A stretch of DNA of 53,936 bases from an uncultured Clostridia bacterium (GTDB lineage Bacteria; Bacillota; Clostridia; Christensenellales; Borkfalkiaceae): NCBI GenBank assembly GCA_944328495.1, contig CALVHR010000013.1, forward strand, positions 1 through 53,936, read 5' to 3'. This document shows, piece after piece, positions 41,013 through 49,792 of this stretch; within the stretch, counting starts at the first letter, position 1; each line of letters opens with the position of its first letter. A program made the position numbers and the translations under genes. Below the pieces are notes generated by a model. It made no database searches and was not told the DNA's origin. It was given only the letters and a program-made list of their open reading frames with translations.

Positions 41013-42686
41013 TCAGCGGATGGAATTGCTGAAATTATAGATTTTTTCGAGCAGTCCGTCCGAGATCACGTTGCGGTATCTTCCCATGAATACGAATATT
41101 TTTACAAAAAATTCACGGTTGTCGCCGCCCACGCGATAGGCGGGGAGCCGTTTGTTCTCTCCGTAAATACGCGAGATAAACAGGCGGTCAAACTCATCCC
41201 GTTCGGCAGGAGTCAGGCTGCTGAGGAAAGGATCGGGAATGTAGCCGGGGGCATAGTAGGCCTGCTGTTGCGCATAGGGCTGCTGTGCATAAGGTTGCTG
41301 CGCGTTTGCGTAATAGGGCGGCGTCTGCGGTTGCTGATAATTATAGTAGGCCTGCTGCTGTGCTGCCTGTTGTGCCGCTTGCTGTGCAGCCTGTGCTTGT
41401 TGCTGTTTGCGCGCTTCTTCTTCCGCAAAATCCTGATATGCGCGGTTAAAGTTGCCGTCATATTTCGCTTGTTCGAAGTCGAAAGGTTTTTCTTCCTCGG
41501 CGATTTCGGGCTGTTCGTCGCGGATTATGTCGTCATAGTCCGCAGACTGCGTTTCGCGTTCGATATCTTCGATGGAGATCTGTGCGGCATCTTCAAATGC
41601 TTTATTGGTGCGTTCGGCTTCTTCCGAAACTTCATCCGCAGGCTGTTGCGGTGCAGGTTCGGGTGCGGCTTCCTGTGCTGGTGCTGCCCCTTCTTGCGCC
41701 GCGGCAGGCTGTTCCAAACCGCGGATGGCCATCTGATTTCCCGCGTCGAATACGAACGCCGCGTCTTCCTCCGCTTCTTTCTTTTCTTCGAGCTTTTTCT
41801 TTTTGCTGTGGAGGACGGCCGCAACGATGATCGCATAGACAAGCTGTACAAGCGCGATCGCCGCAAAAATGATCGTTCCCATATAGTCAGGCAAGGCCGA
41901 GAAAGAATCTCTGATGCCGAGCAGGATCGCCGATGCGGCTGCAAGCACGAAAACGATTGCCGCGCGGATCACGTCGAGAACGCCGGTGCGGGGAAGGATC
42001 AGAACAAACAGAGCCAAAACGGCATTGACAAGGACTGCCCAGCTCAGGGCGCAGAACGCATACTGTGTGATCGTATCCAGCGTGCCGCCGTTCAGTTGGA
42101 TGTTTTTGAGCAGATCTATGAAAGAATAACTTTCGATGAATTTAAAGTTTATAAAGCCCAAGAAGGACAGACCGAGCGCCGCAGAGATCAGTTTGACGAT
42201 GCCGAACCCTTTGTATGCGGTAAAGTTCAATACGATGATCGCAAGGAGCGCAACGGCCGAGGAAAGGGAAAGGGCATTCAAAGCGAAATATGTTTTTTCG
42301 TCCGTGAAAATATCCGAAAAGGATGCACCGAGTTCGTCGGTAAGGGCGTAAGCGAAGAATACCGCGACGGCAAGGAGCACCAGGGATTTCAGGTAATTGA
42401 GAGCGAGCGCGCCCCTGCGCTTACAGAAGAATGCGGCGACAGTGCAAACGAGCAAAACGGCATATGCGCCGACTGCGGCATACATCGCCGTTTTAAGCAT
42501 GGTGTCATAAACGAGATCCCCTTTGAACAGGTCAAGGATCAAAGACCAAAGGCTCGCGTCGAGCAAAGCAATGTCCGGCACGAACAAAAACACCGCAAAA
42601 GCCGCAAAAATCAGCAGAGAAAGGATAATTTGCAGGGCTTTGCCGCGGCTTTTCGTTTCTTCGCCGGTTGTTTCGTTGTTCGTCAT
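41013..42686 (-). CDS. Multi-pass membrane protein with Gln-rich tail and conserved C-terminal cap
   Basis: This 557-residue protein has a short cytoplasmic N-terminus and about seven to eight hydrophobic helices (about 18-300). A charged coiled segment (KKKKLEEKKEAEED) and an acidic Pro/Ala-rich region follow. Next is a low-complexity Gln/Ala/Tyr stretch (about 415-480, with repeated AAQQ and AQQPY units). A compact C-terminal domain of about 75 residues ends the protein (DPFLSSLTPAERDEF onward, including GGDNREFF). I do not recognise a named family. The tail looks cytoplasmic and may recruit partners. Start at 42686 is chosen behind AGGGG; a reading to 42776 would begin inside the promoter. 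Confidence 0.75.
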   Translation of the reverse strand: MTNNETTGEETKSRGKALQIILSLLIFAAFAVFLFVPDIALLDASLWSLILDLFKGDLVYDTMLKTAMYAAVGAYAVLLVCTVAAFFCKRRGALALNYLKSLVLLAVAVFFAYALTDELGASFSDIFTDEKTYFALNALSLSSAVALLAIIVLNFTAYKGFGIVKLISAALGLSFLGFINFKFIESYSFIDLLKNIQLNGGTLDTITQYAFCALSWAVLVNAVLALFVLILPRTGVLDVIRAAIVFVLAAASAILLGIRDSFSALPDYMGTIIFAAIALVQLVYAIIVAAVLHSKKKKLEEKKEAEEDAAFVFDAGNQMAIRGLEQPAAAQEGAAPAQEAAPEPAPQQPADEVSEEAERTNKAFEDAAQISIEDIERETQSADYDDIIRDEQPEIAEEEKPFDFEQAKYDGNFNRAYQDFAEEEARKQQQAQAAQQAAQQAAQQQAYYNYQQPQTPPYYANAQQPYAQQPYAQQQAYYAPGYIPDPFLSSLTPAERDEFDRLFISRIYGENKRLPAYRVGGDNREFFVKIFVFMGRYRNVISDGLLEKIYNFSNSIR

Positions 42687-42760
42687 AAAGATTACCCCTG
42701 ATATTTTTTGATCGGGCAGAAAGATCCGCCGGTAAACCGACAGCATCGGTTTATACATTA

Positions 42761-42789
42761 ATTTTACTATATTCAACCGCTTGTGTCAA
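42761..42789 (-). promoter_or_regulatory. Promoter of the Gln-rich membrane protein gene
   Basis: On the minus strand TTGACA (42789-42784) and TAAAAT (42766-42761) are 17 bases apart. Confidence 0.75.
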
Positions 42790-42914
42790 GTATAAACTTG
42801 GAAAAGACATATCTCCGTCACAAAAAATCCGATGCAAAAGCATTGGTTTGACAGAGGTAGAATGTGTAAACACTGCAAAAAATTGCGTATTTTTTGTGCG
42901 TTTCGTAAATTTTA

Positions 42915-42943
42915 TTGATATTTGGGCGCCGATGCTGTATAAT
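42915..42943 (+). promoter_or_regulatory. Promoter of the PucR/CdaR-type regulator
   Basis: TTGATA (42915-42920) and TATAAT (42938-42943) are 17 bases apart. The roughly 300-base region 42687-42988 contains only this and the divergent promoter; no other gene is seen. Confidence 0.8.
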
Positions 42944-42988
42944 AAGACGAGAAACCGTGCGGCGATGCCGCATCTATGGGGAAGGCAT

Positions 42989-44011
42989 ATGATAAGCGAA
43001 TTGAGACAGGTCATCCGTTCCATTCAGGAAAATACGGGCATCGAAATGATGCTTTATTCATCATCGGGAGAGCCTTTTTCGAACACAGGAAAGAAAATCT
43101 CGTCTGATTTCGAAGGTATCCGTCAAGATGTGATTGCAGGAGAAACTTATTTTAAAACAGAGTATAAATCCACACAATTGATCTGTGCGATCAAAGGATG
43201 CGGCCCGGTCGAAAAAAATTATGCTTTTCTTTTGGCGGATATGATCGAAAACTCGGCCAGCCGCGTTACCAATCTTTCGCGCAATGAGTTTTTCAAACGC
43301 ATTCTGCTGGGCGAATGCAGCCCGTCGGACGTTGAAAAGTACCGAACGAAATACGCGGTCCCCGATCTTCCCTGTTTTGTGCTTGCCGTGTCGTTTGAAG
43401 GAAAAACTTCGGACGTGACGGCGCTGCTTTCGCAGTATGCCGAAAATGAAATGGACAGCGCCGTTGCCGTTTCGGGGAAAGAGTGTGCGGTCGTAAAATT
43501 TGTGGAAGAGCAATCGGAATACCAGTCTGCCGCGGATTTTGCGGGATTCGTGGTGCGTTCGCTGTTGGAAGAGTTGGGGATAAAAGCGCAGGCAGGCGTG
43601 GGCGGCGTGGTGCGCAGGTTCGAGGACATCAACGTCTCCTATCAGCAGGCGGCGGCGGCTCTTCGCATGAGCGCCCTCTTTAATTCCAAGGGCAGCGTGC
43701 ACTGTTACCGCGATTTTATCCTTATCAAGATGCTGGAGGACATTCCCGAAGGCAAACTGGGCGAATACCTGTCCATTTTACTGGAAGGGGAGGCTCGCGA
43801 ACTTCTAAAAGACGAAGATATGGTAAACACTGCCGAGGAGTTTTTGGAAAACAGCCTCAATGTTTCCGAAACGTCGCGCAATTTGTATATGCATCGGAAT
43901 ACCCTCATGTACCGCCTCGATAAAATCGAACGCGTTACAGGACTGAATCTTCGAAAATTTTCGGATGCGGTCACTTTCCGCATCATCACGATCTTAAATA
44001 AACTTGTCTGA
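42989..44011 (+). CDS. PucR/CdaR-type helix-turn-helix regulator
   Basis: This 340-residue regulator has an N-terminal sensor part (about 1-130, possibly the sugar-diacid or GAF-like domain). The middle is GGDEF-like (about 135-260, GVGGVVRRFEDINVSYQQA), and the C-terminus is a PucR-type HTH (about 280-335; ETSRNLYMHRNTLMYRLDKI). Members of this group activate genes for organic acid, sugar diacid or purine use. Malic enzyme follows 79 bases downstream, so malate or a related acid is a plausible effector. The ATG at 42989 follows GGGGAAGG; upstream in-frame sequence lies within the promoter. Confidence 0.88.
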   Translation: MISELRQVIRSIQENTGIEMMLYSSSGEPFSNTGKKISSDFEGIRQDVIAGETYFKTEYKSTQLICAIKGCGPVEKNYAFLLADMIENSASRVTNLSRNEFFKRILLGECSPSDVEKYRTKYAVPDLPCFVLAVSFEGKTSDVTALLSQYAENEMDSAVAVSGKECAVVKFVEEQSEYQSAADFAGFVVRSLLEELGIKAQAGVGGVVRRFEDINVSYQQAAAALRMSALFNSKGSVHCYRDFILIKMLEDIPEGKLGEYLSILLEGEARELLKDEDMVNTAEEFLENSLNVSETSRNLYMHRNTLMYRLDKIERVTGLNLRKFSDAVTFRIITILNKLV

Positions 44012-44090
44012 TACTTCGGTACAGACCAAGCATGACAACTTGCCGTTTTCGGTTCAAAATAATATACAGAGCAAGGAATAAGGAGAAATC

Positions 44091-45260
44091 ATGGATATTT
44101 ACGAACGTTCGCTGAAACTGCATGCCGATCTTCGCGGCAAATACGAAGTCCGATCGCTTGTCGAAATCAAGGACAAAGACGCGTTGTCGGTCGCCTATAC
44201 GCCGGGCGTCGCACAGCCCTGCCGCGAGATTGCAAAAGATCCGAAAATGGCATATACGTATACGCGGAAATGGAACACGGTCGCCGTCGTATCGGACGGA
44301 AGCGCCGTGTTGGGACTGGGGAATATCGGAGGATTGGCGGGACTGCCCGTCATGGAAGGCAAGGCAATTTTGTTCCGCGAGTTCGCGGGGATCGACAGTG
44401 TTCCCATCGTTCTTTCGGGGCAGGATGAGGACGACATTGTCAAAACGGTAGAAATGATCGCGCCCACGTTCGGCGGGATCAATCTGGAAGATATCTGCGC
44501 CCCCAAGTGCTTTGCAGTCGAAAAAAGGCTCAAAGAAAAGTTGGACATTCCCGTCTTTCATGACGATCAGCACGGGACGGCGATCGTGGTGACCGCCGCG
44601 CTGTTCAATGCGTTGAAACTCTCCGGGAAAGAGATGGGAAAGGCGAAGATCGTCATTTGCGGCGCGGGCAGTGCAGGGATTGCAATTTGCAAACTGCTTT
44701 TGGAGAGCGGCGCGAAAAATATTATCATGGCGGACAGGCAAGGGTTGGTTTGCGAAGGAGAGGAATGGCTCACCACGGCGCAAGCGGAGATCGCAAAACG
44801 CACCAACCTTCAAAAATTGCGCGGCACGCTTGCCGATGCGGTCAAGGGTGCGGACGTGTTTGTGGGAGTATCGGCTCCCAAACAGCTCACCGGCGAGATG
44901 GTGAAAAGCATGGCGGAAAAGTCCGTTGTTTTCGCGATGGCCAATCCCGAACCTGAAATTTATCCGCAGGAAGCGTTGGATGCGGGCGCGTTTGTTGTCG
45001 GCACGGGCAGAAGTGATTTCCCCAATCAGATCAACAATGTATTGGCATTTCCGGGAGTGTTCCGCGGTGCGTTGGATGTGCGCGCAAAAGATATCTCCGA
45101 AGGAATGAAAGTGGCGGCGGCGCGCGCGCTTGCGGAGCTCGTCGGCGATCAGCTCGCGCGTGATTATGTGATCCCGTCTCCTTTCGATCCGCGCGTAGCG
45201 CCTGCGGTTGCAAAAGCCGTGGCAGAGCAAGCAAAGAAAGAAGGTCTGGCTCGTATCTGA
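44091..45260 (+). CDS. Malic enzyme, NAD(P)-dependent
   Basis: This 389-residue enzyme converts malate to pyruvate and CO2. It has the malic N-terminal domain (YTPGVAQPCREIAKD; catalytic Tyr36 and Lys in MEGKAILFREFAG), the metal site IPVFHDDQHGTA and the nucleotide fold GAGSAGIAICKLL. It is the compact bacterial form (about 390 residues), lacking a phosphotransacetylase extension. Cofactor choice cannot be decided by eye. AAGGAG precedes the start. With citrate synthase in this window it suggests anaplerotic C4/C3 exchange. Confidence 0.95.
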   Translation: MDIYERSLKLHADLRGKYEVRSLVEIKDKDALSVAYTPGVAQPCREIAKDPKMAYTYTRKWNTVAVVSDGSAVLGLGNIGGLAGLPVMEGKAILFREFAGIDSVPIVLSGQDEDDIVKTVEMIAPTFGGINLEDICAPKCFAVEKRLKEKLDIPVFHDDQHGTAIVVTAALFNALKLSGKEMGKAKIVICGAGSAGIAICKLLLESGAKNIIMADRQGLVCEGEEWLTTAQAEIAKRTNLQKLRGTLADAVKGADVFVGVSAPKQLTGEMVKSMAEKSVVFAMANPEPEIYPQEALDAGAFVVGTGRSDFPNQINNVLAFPGVFRGALDVRAKDISEGMKVAAARALAELVGDQLARDYVIPSPFDPRVAPAVAKAVAEQAKKEGLARI

Positions 45261-45266
45261 TGAACC

Positions 45267-45306
45267 GCGCGGCGCGCAATCAATGCGCACCGCGCTTTCG
45301 GCTTTT
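45267..45306 (+). terminator. Terminator after malic enzyme
   Basis: GCGCGG and GCGCA (45267-45278) pair with TGCGC and CCGCGC (45284-45295) with one mismatch, followed by TTTCGGCTTTTT. Confidence 0.7.
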
Positions 45307-45390
45307 TGCGTATTATCGGATAAATTACGTAAAAACTTGCGTTTTATTTTCGGGGGCAAAGGGGCATACTGTTTAAAAAAGGGGAAAAGG

Positions 45391-45792
45391 ATGACATATC
45401 AGGAAATGTTGGCAGCGGCGCAGTCCAAATTAAATCCGAAGGAATACGGAAAGTATTTTTCGGCAGGCGGCGCAAGTGCCGTTTTGGAAGGCGGGAACGG
45501 AAAATATTATGCGGGCGTGAATCTCGATTTGGCGTGCGGCTTAGGTTTTTGTGCCGAGCGCAATGCCGCATCGACGATGGTCACGGACGGAGAGACGGTT
45601 GTGCGGCGCATTGTTTGCGTCAACAGTGAGGGTGAGCTGATGACGCCTTGCGGCAGCTGTCGCGAATTTCTGCTTCTTCTTTCGCCTGAAAATGCAAAGA
45701 CGGAATTTCTTGTAGGACTCGATCCTGTTCGGACAATGACAATCGGACAGCTTATGCCGCTTCCGTGGACGGCTTTTAAACAAGAACAATGA
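45391..45792 (+). CDS. cdd: Cytidine deaminase
   Basis: This 133-residue zinc enzyme deaminates (deoxy)cytidine to (deoxy)uridine for pyrimidine salvage. The zinc ligands and catalytic Glu are seen in FCAERNA and PCGSCREFL, the short tetrameric-type arrangement with three Cys. The ending FKQEQ is natural. The ATG at 45391 is selected behind GGGGAAAAGG; the upstream in-frame extension overlaps the malic enzyme gene and lacks homology. A blasticidin-type deaminase is related, but the context is housekeeping. Confidence 0.9.
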   Translation: MTYQEMLAAAQSKLNPKEYGKYFSAGGASAVLEGGNGKYYAGVNLDLACGLGFCAERNAASTMVTDGETVVRRIVCVNSEGELMTPCGSCREFLLLLSPENAKTEFLVGLDPVRTMTIGQLMPLPWTAFKQEQ

Positions 45793-45840
45793 TTTTTGTA
45801 AAAGCGCGGAAGATTTTCTTAAAGTATTTTGGGAGATTGT

Positions 45841-47181
45841 ATGCAGAATCAATCGAATTCGAACAAAAAAAGGACTGTTAAAAAAGTTTTGATCGCGGTT
45901 GCCGCCGTCGCGGCGGCCGCTGTGTTGTTTTTTGCGGGGTATTTTACTTATGCGCTCACGTTGGACAAAGGCGTGCGCTCTCTTCTTTGGTTTAAGAAAA
46001 CGGTGCAGTCCGATTACTACGAAGAAATCAGCGATGAGGAGTTTTGGCAGGCGGCAATCGACGGGGCGGAAGGACTTTTGGACCGCTATTCCTGTTATTA
46101 TACTTCCGAAGAATATGACGCCGTGGTCAATTCGGACAAAGGGATCAAGACCGGTACGGGCATGTCCTTTTTCAGCGGCACCAATAAACTTTACCGCATA
46201 GCGATCAATTCGCCGCTATTTTATACGGGGAAAATCTCTGCGGGGATGTTTCTGACGGGCGTCGGTGCAACGCAGCAGACAATTTCGGATACGTTCACGG
46301 CTTCTGCCGCGGATAAGGCACTCGCTGGTTTCGACGAGGGGGATTCCGTTGCTTTGCGCTTTTCTACAAAGGCGGCGGATGATACAAATGAGTGCGTCAC
46401 GGTTACGGTTCAATTAAAAACTTACATCGAAAGCTATGTACTATACGCGGCGAACGGCAAAGCATATGCGAATATTTATGAACATGATGGTTCTTCGGGC
46501 GTTTGGACGGATATAAGTTCTTATGTGACGCAGGACGAAACTTTTACGGAAAAAACCGCGTATATCCGTTTGGCTTCGTTTTCGGGAAATGCGGCAGAAG
46601 AATTTGCCGCTGCTGCCGATCAGTATGCTGCGGACGATAATTCCGTTTTGCTTTTGGATCTTCGCAATGACGGCGGCGGGAAAGTCAGTATCATGCAGAA
46701 GATCGCTTCGTATTTTGTCAAGGACGCAGATGACGAAAAGCCCGTTGTAATGACGGCAAAATACCGCGACGGAAAGGAAGAAAGGTATTTGGCGTCGGGC
46801 AATCGATACGGTGAATATTTTGCAGACAGCACAATGTATGTCAGTGCAAATAAAAATACTGCATCCGCTTCGGAAGCCTTGATCGGCGCGATGATGAGTT
46901 ACGGTGCGATCGGTTATGAAAATGTCTTTATTACCGATACCGATGCGGAGAGCGACGCGCCTGTCACGACGTACGGAAAGGGGATCATGCAGACAACGTA
47001 TTACAATCCCATGTTGGACGAGGCAGTCAAACTCACGACTGCACAGATCTATTGGCCGAACGGAGTATGCATTCATGAAAAGGGCATTTCCACGGCAGAT
47101 GGCGCGCGTGCCGTTTATGCGGAAACTTTTGCCGATTACGGCGATCCGGAAATTTTGAAAATTTTGCAAGAAATCGGATAG
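45841..47181 (+). CDS. S41-family (C-terminal processing type) serine peptidase, membrane-anchored
   Basis: This 446-residue protein has one N-terminal membrane helix (about 14-40) and an extracytoplasmic peptidase. An N-terminal helical cap (about 55-100) is followed by a degenerate PDZ-like region (about 120-200) and the S41 core. The catalytic Ser (about 344) is in NTASASEALIGA and the Lys (about 380) in YGKGIMQT. DLRNDGGG matches the conserved strand. It probably degrades misfolded or tagged envelope proteins. The ATG at 45841 has GGGAG directly upstream. The PDZ part is shorter and more divergent than in CtpA. Confidence 0.88.
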   Translation: MQNQSNSNKKRTVKKVLIAVAAVAAAAVLFFAGYFTYALTLDKGVRSLLWFKKTVQSDYYEEISDEEFWQAAIDGAEGLLDRYSCYYTSEEYDAVVNSDKGIKTGTGMSFFSGTNKLYRIAINSPLFYTGKISAGMFLTGVGATQQTISDTFTASAADKALAGFDEGDSVALRFSTKAADDTNECVTVTVQLKTYIESYVLYAANGKAYANIYEHDGSSGVWTDISSYVTQDETFTEKTAYIRLASFSGNAAEEFAAAADQYAADDNSVLLLDLRNDGGGKVSIMQKIASYFVKDADDEKPVVMTAKYRDGKEERYLASGNRYGEYFADSTMYVSANKNTASASEALIGAMMSYGAIGYENVFITDTDAESDAPVTTYGKGIMQTTYYNPMLDEAVKLTTAQIYWPNGVCIHEKGISTADGARAVYAETFADYGDPEILKILQEIG

Positions 47182-47212
47182 CGCCATCGTAAAACTGAAT
47201 GAAAATTACACG

Positions 47213-47255
47213 AGCAATGCCCCGCCGCATATTGCGGCGGGGCATTGCTTTTTTG
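47213..47255 (+). terminator. Terminator after the S41 gene
   Basis: A 17-bp perfect stem (47213-47229 with 47233-47249) has a TAT loop and a run of six T. It separates convergent genes. Confidence 0.9.
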
Positions 47256-47296
47256 GTGCACGGCAGGGCAGAACGCGTGCTATGCAGACAGAAAGA

Positions 47297-47737
47297 TCAG
47301 ACCGCTTCCGAAAAATATTGATTGAGACGGTAAACGATTTCGGGGTCTGCGATTTTTGCTACGGGTGCAAGCGGATTTTCGCTTGCGGAATGCTCTTCGC
47401 GCGCACCGCCGCCCGCAGACATATTTTTTTGAGAAAAAAGCATCTGCGAAAGAGCGGAAACGCCGCCGAGATTTGTTCCTGCGACGCTTGAAAGAAGTTC
47501 AAGAAGGGCGTTTTCTCCCTTGCTTTCGGAAAGTTTTTGCAGGGTCCGCAGGGCATCTGCGAGCTGCTTTCCGCTGATGCCCCCGATTTGCAAATTTTTA
47601 AAAAAGTCGCTCTGTGCAAAACGCGCGAGGTCGCCGCTTTCGAGAAGATCGAGAAGGGGCAGAAGATCTTTGCGCGCTCGGTCGCTTTTTTCGGAGCGTA
47701 CGGCCATAATGGCGAGCGCGAGCAATAATAATTCCAT
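47297..47737 (-). CDS. Unknown protein, 146 residues
   Basis: It has a hydrophobic N-terminal segment (MELLLLALAIMAV) followed by amphipathic helices. It then shows a Gly/Ser-rich stretch near 90-118 and a C-terminal IVYRLNQYF helix. No known motif is seen. GGAGG lies just upstream, so it is a real gene. It is divergent from the small gene at 47821, with about 83 bases between start codons. I cannot assign a function. Confidence 0.65.
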   Translation of the reverse strand: MELLLLALAIMAVRSEKSDRARKDLLPLLDLLESGDLARFAQSDFFKNLQIGGISGKQLADALRTLQKLSESKGENALLELLSSVAGTNLGGVSALSQMLFSQKNMSAGGGAREEHSASENPLAPVAKIADPEIVYRLNQYFSEAV

Positions 47738-47820
47738 AAAGCCTCCTTTGGGCGAGTGCGGGCAAATGCCTGCTCTGCCGCATAAAATAAAAGAGAAACA
47801 AATTTTGCGGAGGTAAAAAT

Positions 47821-48096
47821 TTGAAAGATTTCAATGCTTATTTCAATGATCAAGGGAAAGGGCAGGACATGAACAATGCGGAAGATCTCGTAAAGCAGAT
47901 GGCGGGTGCCTTCGAAGGGAAAGGAGAAGCGGACATTCTGCGCGCGATCTATAAAGAAGCGGAGCGCGGCCGTAAGGCAGGAACGCTGACCGATGCGGAA
48001 CTGGATAACTTTTATCTGGCGGTGGCTCCGATGCTCGATTCCGCAAAGAGAAAAAAGTTGGAACAGGTGGTTGCAAAACTCAAAAAGACCAAATGA
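47821..48096 (+). CDS. Small helical protein of unknown function, 91 residues
   Basis: It is an acidic and lysine-rich, all-helical soluble protein (ILRAIYKEAERGRKAGTLT is a typical helix-turn) ending in KLKKTK. Translation starts at TTG 47821 with GGAGG eight bases upstream; the next in-frame ATG at residue 17 would cut the first helix. It is divergent from the unknown gene at 47297. No family is recognised. Confidence 0.65.
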   Translation: MKDFNAYFNDQGKGQDMNNAEDLVKQMAGAFEGKGEADILRAIYKEAERGRKAGTLTDAELDNFYLAVAPMLDSAKRKKLEQVVAKLKKTK

Positions 48097-48133
48097 TCCG
48101 ATGCTGTTTTTCCCGTCCAAAGAGGAGACGGAG

Positions 48134-48163
48134 AGCGCCCCTAATGCAAGGGGCGCTTTTTTT
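48134..48163 (+). terminator. Terminator after the 91-residue gene
   Basis: AGCGCCCCT (48134-48142) pairs with 48149-48157 around AATGCA and is followed by seven T, overlapping the stop of the convergent gene by two bases. Confidence 0.85.
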
Positions 48164-49310
48164 AAACGCCGCGAAGTCCCCGCACGATCTCCTGTACCGC
48201 CGAGACGAAATATTCGGCTTCCCGCACGGTGTTGAACTCGGAAAGGCTGGCGCGTATCAGTCCTCCGTCAGAAGTGTTGAGCGCCCTGTGCATGAGCGGC
48301 GCGCAATGCAATCCGCCCCGCACGGCGATTTCGTAATGATCGGAAAGTTCCTGCGCAAAAAATTCCGATTGCAGCAATGCGCAATCAAACGCAACGATTC
48401 CGAAGGGGTTGGGTTTCGAAAACACGCGCACGTCTTCGAGATTTTGCAGCTTTTCGATGAGAAATGCGGTCAGATGCCGAATGTGCGCGGCATTTTTTTC
48501 GAGGTTTTCGTCCAAGTACAGCGTCCCTTCCGCGAGCGCGGCGGCGGCAGGGCAGGAGAGTGTACCTGCTTCCAATCGATCGGGATAAAATGCAGGCATG
48601 GCGGTGTTAAAACTTTCGCTTCCCGTACCTCCGTGCATGAAGGGCGCAAGTTCCATGCGGTTCGAAAAGAGCAGTGCGCCGCTCCCTTGTATGCCGTGCA
48701 TGCCCTTGTGTCCCGCCAAACACAGTGCATCGATTCCTGCCTTTTGCATGTCGATGCGTATGTGTCCGCACGCCTGCGCACCGTCGCAGACGGTGAAAAC
48801 ATGCGCCGGCAAAAGCGCGCGCACCGCTGCGGGATCGATCGCGGCGCCCGTGACGTTGGATGCCAGGGTAAATACGGCGGCAATGGTGTCCTTTTCAACG
48901 GCATCGGCGATGTCTTCGGGATGTACGATCCCGTTTTTCGGTTGAACGACGCTTAAACGGATACGCTTTTCCCGTTCGAGAAAAAACAGCGGGCGCAGGA
49001 TTGAATTGTGTTCGGCGGCGGTCGTTACGATGTGCGGCGTGTTTCCCGTGTGTGCGCCCACCATGCCGAAGATCACGGTATTGAGCGCTTCGGTGCAGTT
49101 TTTCGTGAAAATGACCCGCTCCCAGCTTTGCCCTCTGAAAAAAGAGCAGAGGAGTTTACGGCATCGCAGTACATTTTCGCCGCACGCCACGGCAAGAGAA
49201 TGTCCGCTTCTGCCTGGATTTGCGCACATGCCTTCGATGCTCGCCGTTACGGCACGCACGACGCTGTCCGGTTTTCTTCCGCCTGTGGCGGCGTTATCGA
49301 AATAGATCAT
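48162..49310 (-). CDS. Cysteine desulfurase-like class V aminotransferase
   Basis: This 382-residue PLP enzyme has the class V fold. The PLP-stacking His101 is in AAEHNS, the Schiff-base Lys202 in LAGHKGMHG and the persulfide Cys336 in RGGLHCAPL. The N-terminal IYFDNAATG is the family start. It resembles the SufS/NifS subgroup in which a nearby DUF3343 protein is common, so sulfur or selenium mobilisation from cysteine is likely. The ATG at 49310 has GGAGG upstream; 49373 would add an unrelated Arg-rich leader. It is divergent from the DUF3343 gene, with 136 bases between. Confidence 0.9.
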   Translation of the reverse strand: MIYFDNAATGGRKPDSVVRAVTASIEGMCANPGRSGHSLAVACGENVLRCRKLLCSFFRGQSWERVIFTKNCTEALNTVIFGMVGAHTGNTPHIVTTAAEHNSILRPLFFLEREKRIRLSVVQPKNGIVHPEDIADAVEKDTIAAVFTLASNVTGAAIDPAAVRALLPAHVFTVCDGAQACGHIRIDMQKAGIDALCLAGHKGMHGIQGSGALLFSNRMELAPFMHGGTGSESFNTAMPAFYPDRLEAGTLSCPAAAALAEGTLYLDENLEKNAAHIRHLTAFLIEKLQNLEDVRVFSKPNPFGIVAFDCALLQSEFFAQELSDHYEIAVRGGLHCAPLMHRALNTSDGGLIRASLSEFNTVREAEYFVSAVQEIVRGLRGV

Positions 49311-49446
49311 GAACACCTCCGCGATTTGCCCGCGGGCGGCACATCGGCGATGCCGAAAACCAAACGGGCGCAATCAAACATATACTGTAATAATATATGC
49401 CGCGTACGGTAAAAATTGTAAGCGGCACAGCGAAGGGAGAAATACA

Positions 49447-49704
49447 ATGAATTGGATACTTGTCATTTTTCGGTCGCGCGCTCAGGCGCTCGACTGTATA
49501 TCGCTTTTGCGGAAAAACGGGGTGCAGGCGTGTGCCGTTTCTACGCCGCGCGAGGCAAATGTGGGGTGCGGTATTTCGGTGCGCGTCGGGGCGTTCGATC
49601 TGGCGCGTACACGCCGAATCGTTGCAGGCGCGAATTACGGCGCTTTGGTCGGGTATTTCCGCGTCGAAAGCAAATACGGGCGCGTAATTGTGACCCGCGT
49701 CTGA
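49447..49704 (+). CDS. DUF3343 protein, putative sulfur/selenium carrier-like
   Basis: This 85-residue protein has the start ILVIFRSRAQALDCISLL, then STPREANVGCGISV, which is the DUF3343 pattern with a single conserved Cys (Cys41) before a Gly-Ile-Ser strand. DUF3343 proteins are predicted carriers of S or Se in enzymes linked to NifS-like desulfurases. Here it faces such a gene. GGGAG precedes the start. The C-terminus is Arg-rich, unlike many relatives. Confidence 0.75.
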   Translation: MNWILVIFRSRAQALDCISLLRKNGVQACAVSTPREANVGCGISVRVGAFDLARTRRIVAGANYGALVGYFRVESKYGRVIVTRV

Positions 49705-49757
49705 TGTTTTACATGCTCTGCCGTCTCCGAAATTTTTTATGCGGAAGGCGAAAAACC

Positions 49758-49786
49758 TTGTAATGGGGCGGGTTTTGTGGTAAAAT
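49758..49786 (+). promoter_or_regulatory. Promoter of nth, giving a leaderless mRNA
   Basis: TTGTAA (49758-49763) and an extended -10, TGgTAAAAT (49778-49786), have 17 bases between -35 and -10. The ATG at 49793 is seven bases after the -10, where transcription itself should start. Confidence 0.65.
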
Positions 49787-49792
49787 ATCGGC

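Noticed and set aside
40926-42701. A 591-codon plus-strand frame
   Set aside because: It mirrors the minus-strand membrane-protein gene and reads as repetitive Phe/Leu/Cys/Arg with no homology; its start lies in the terminator region.
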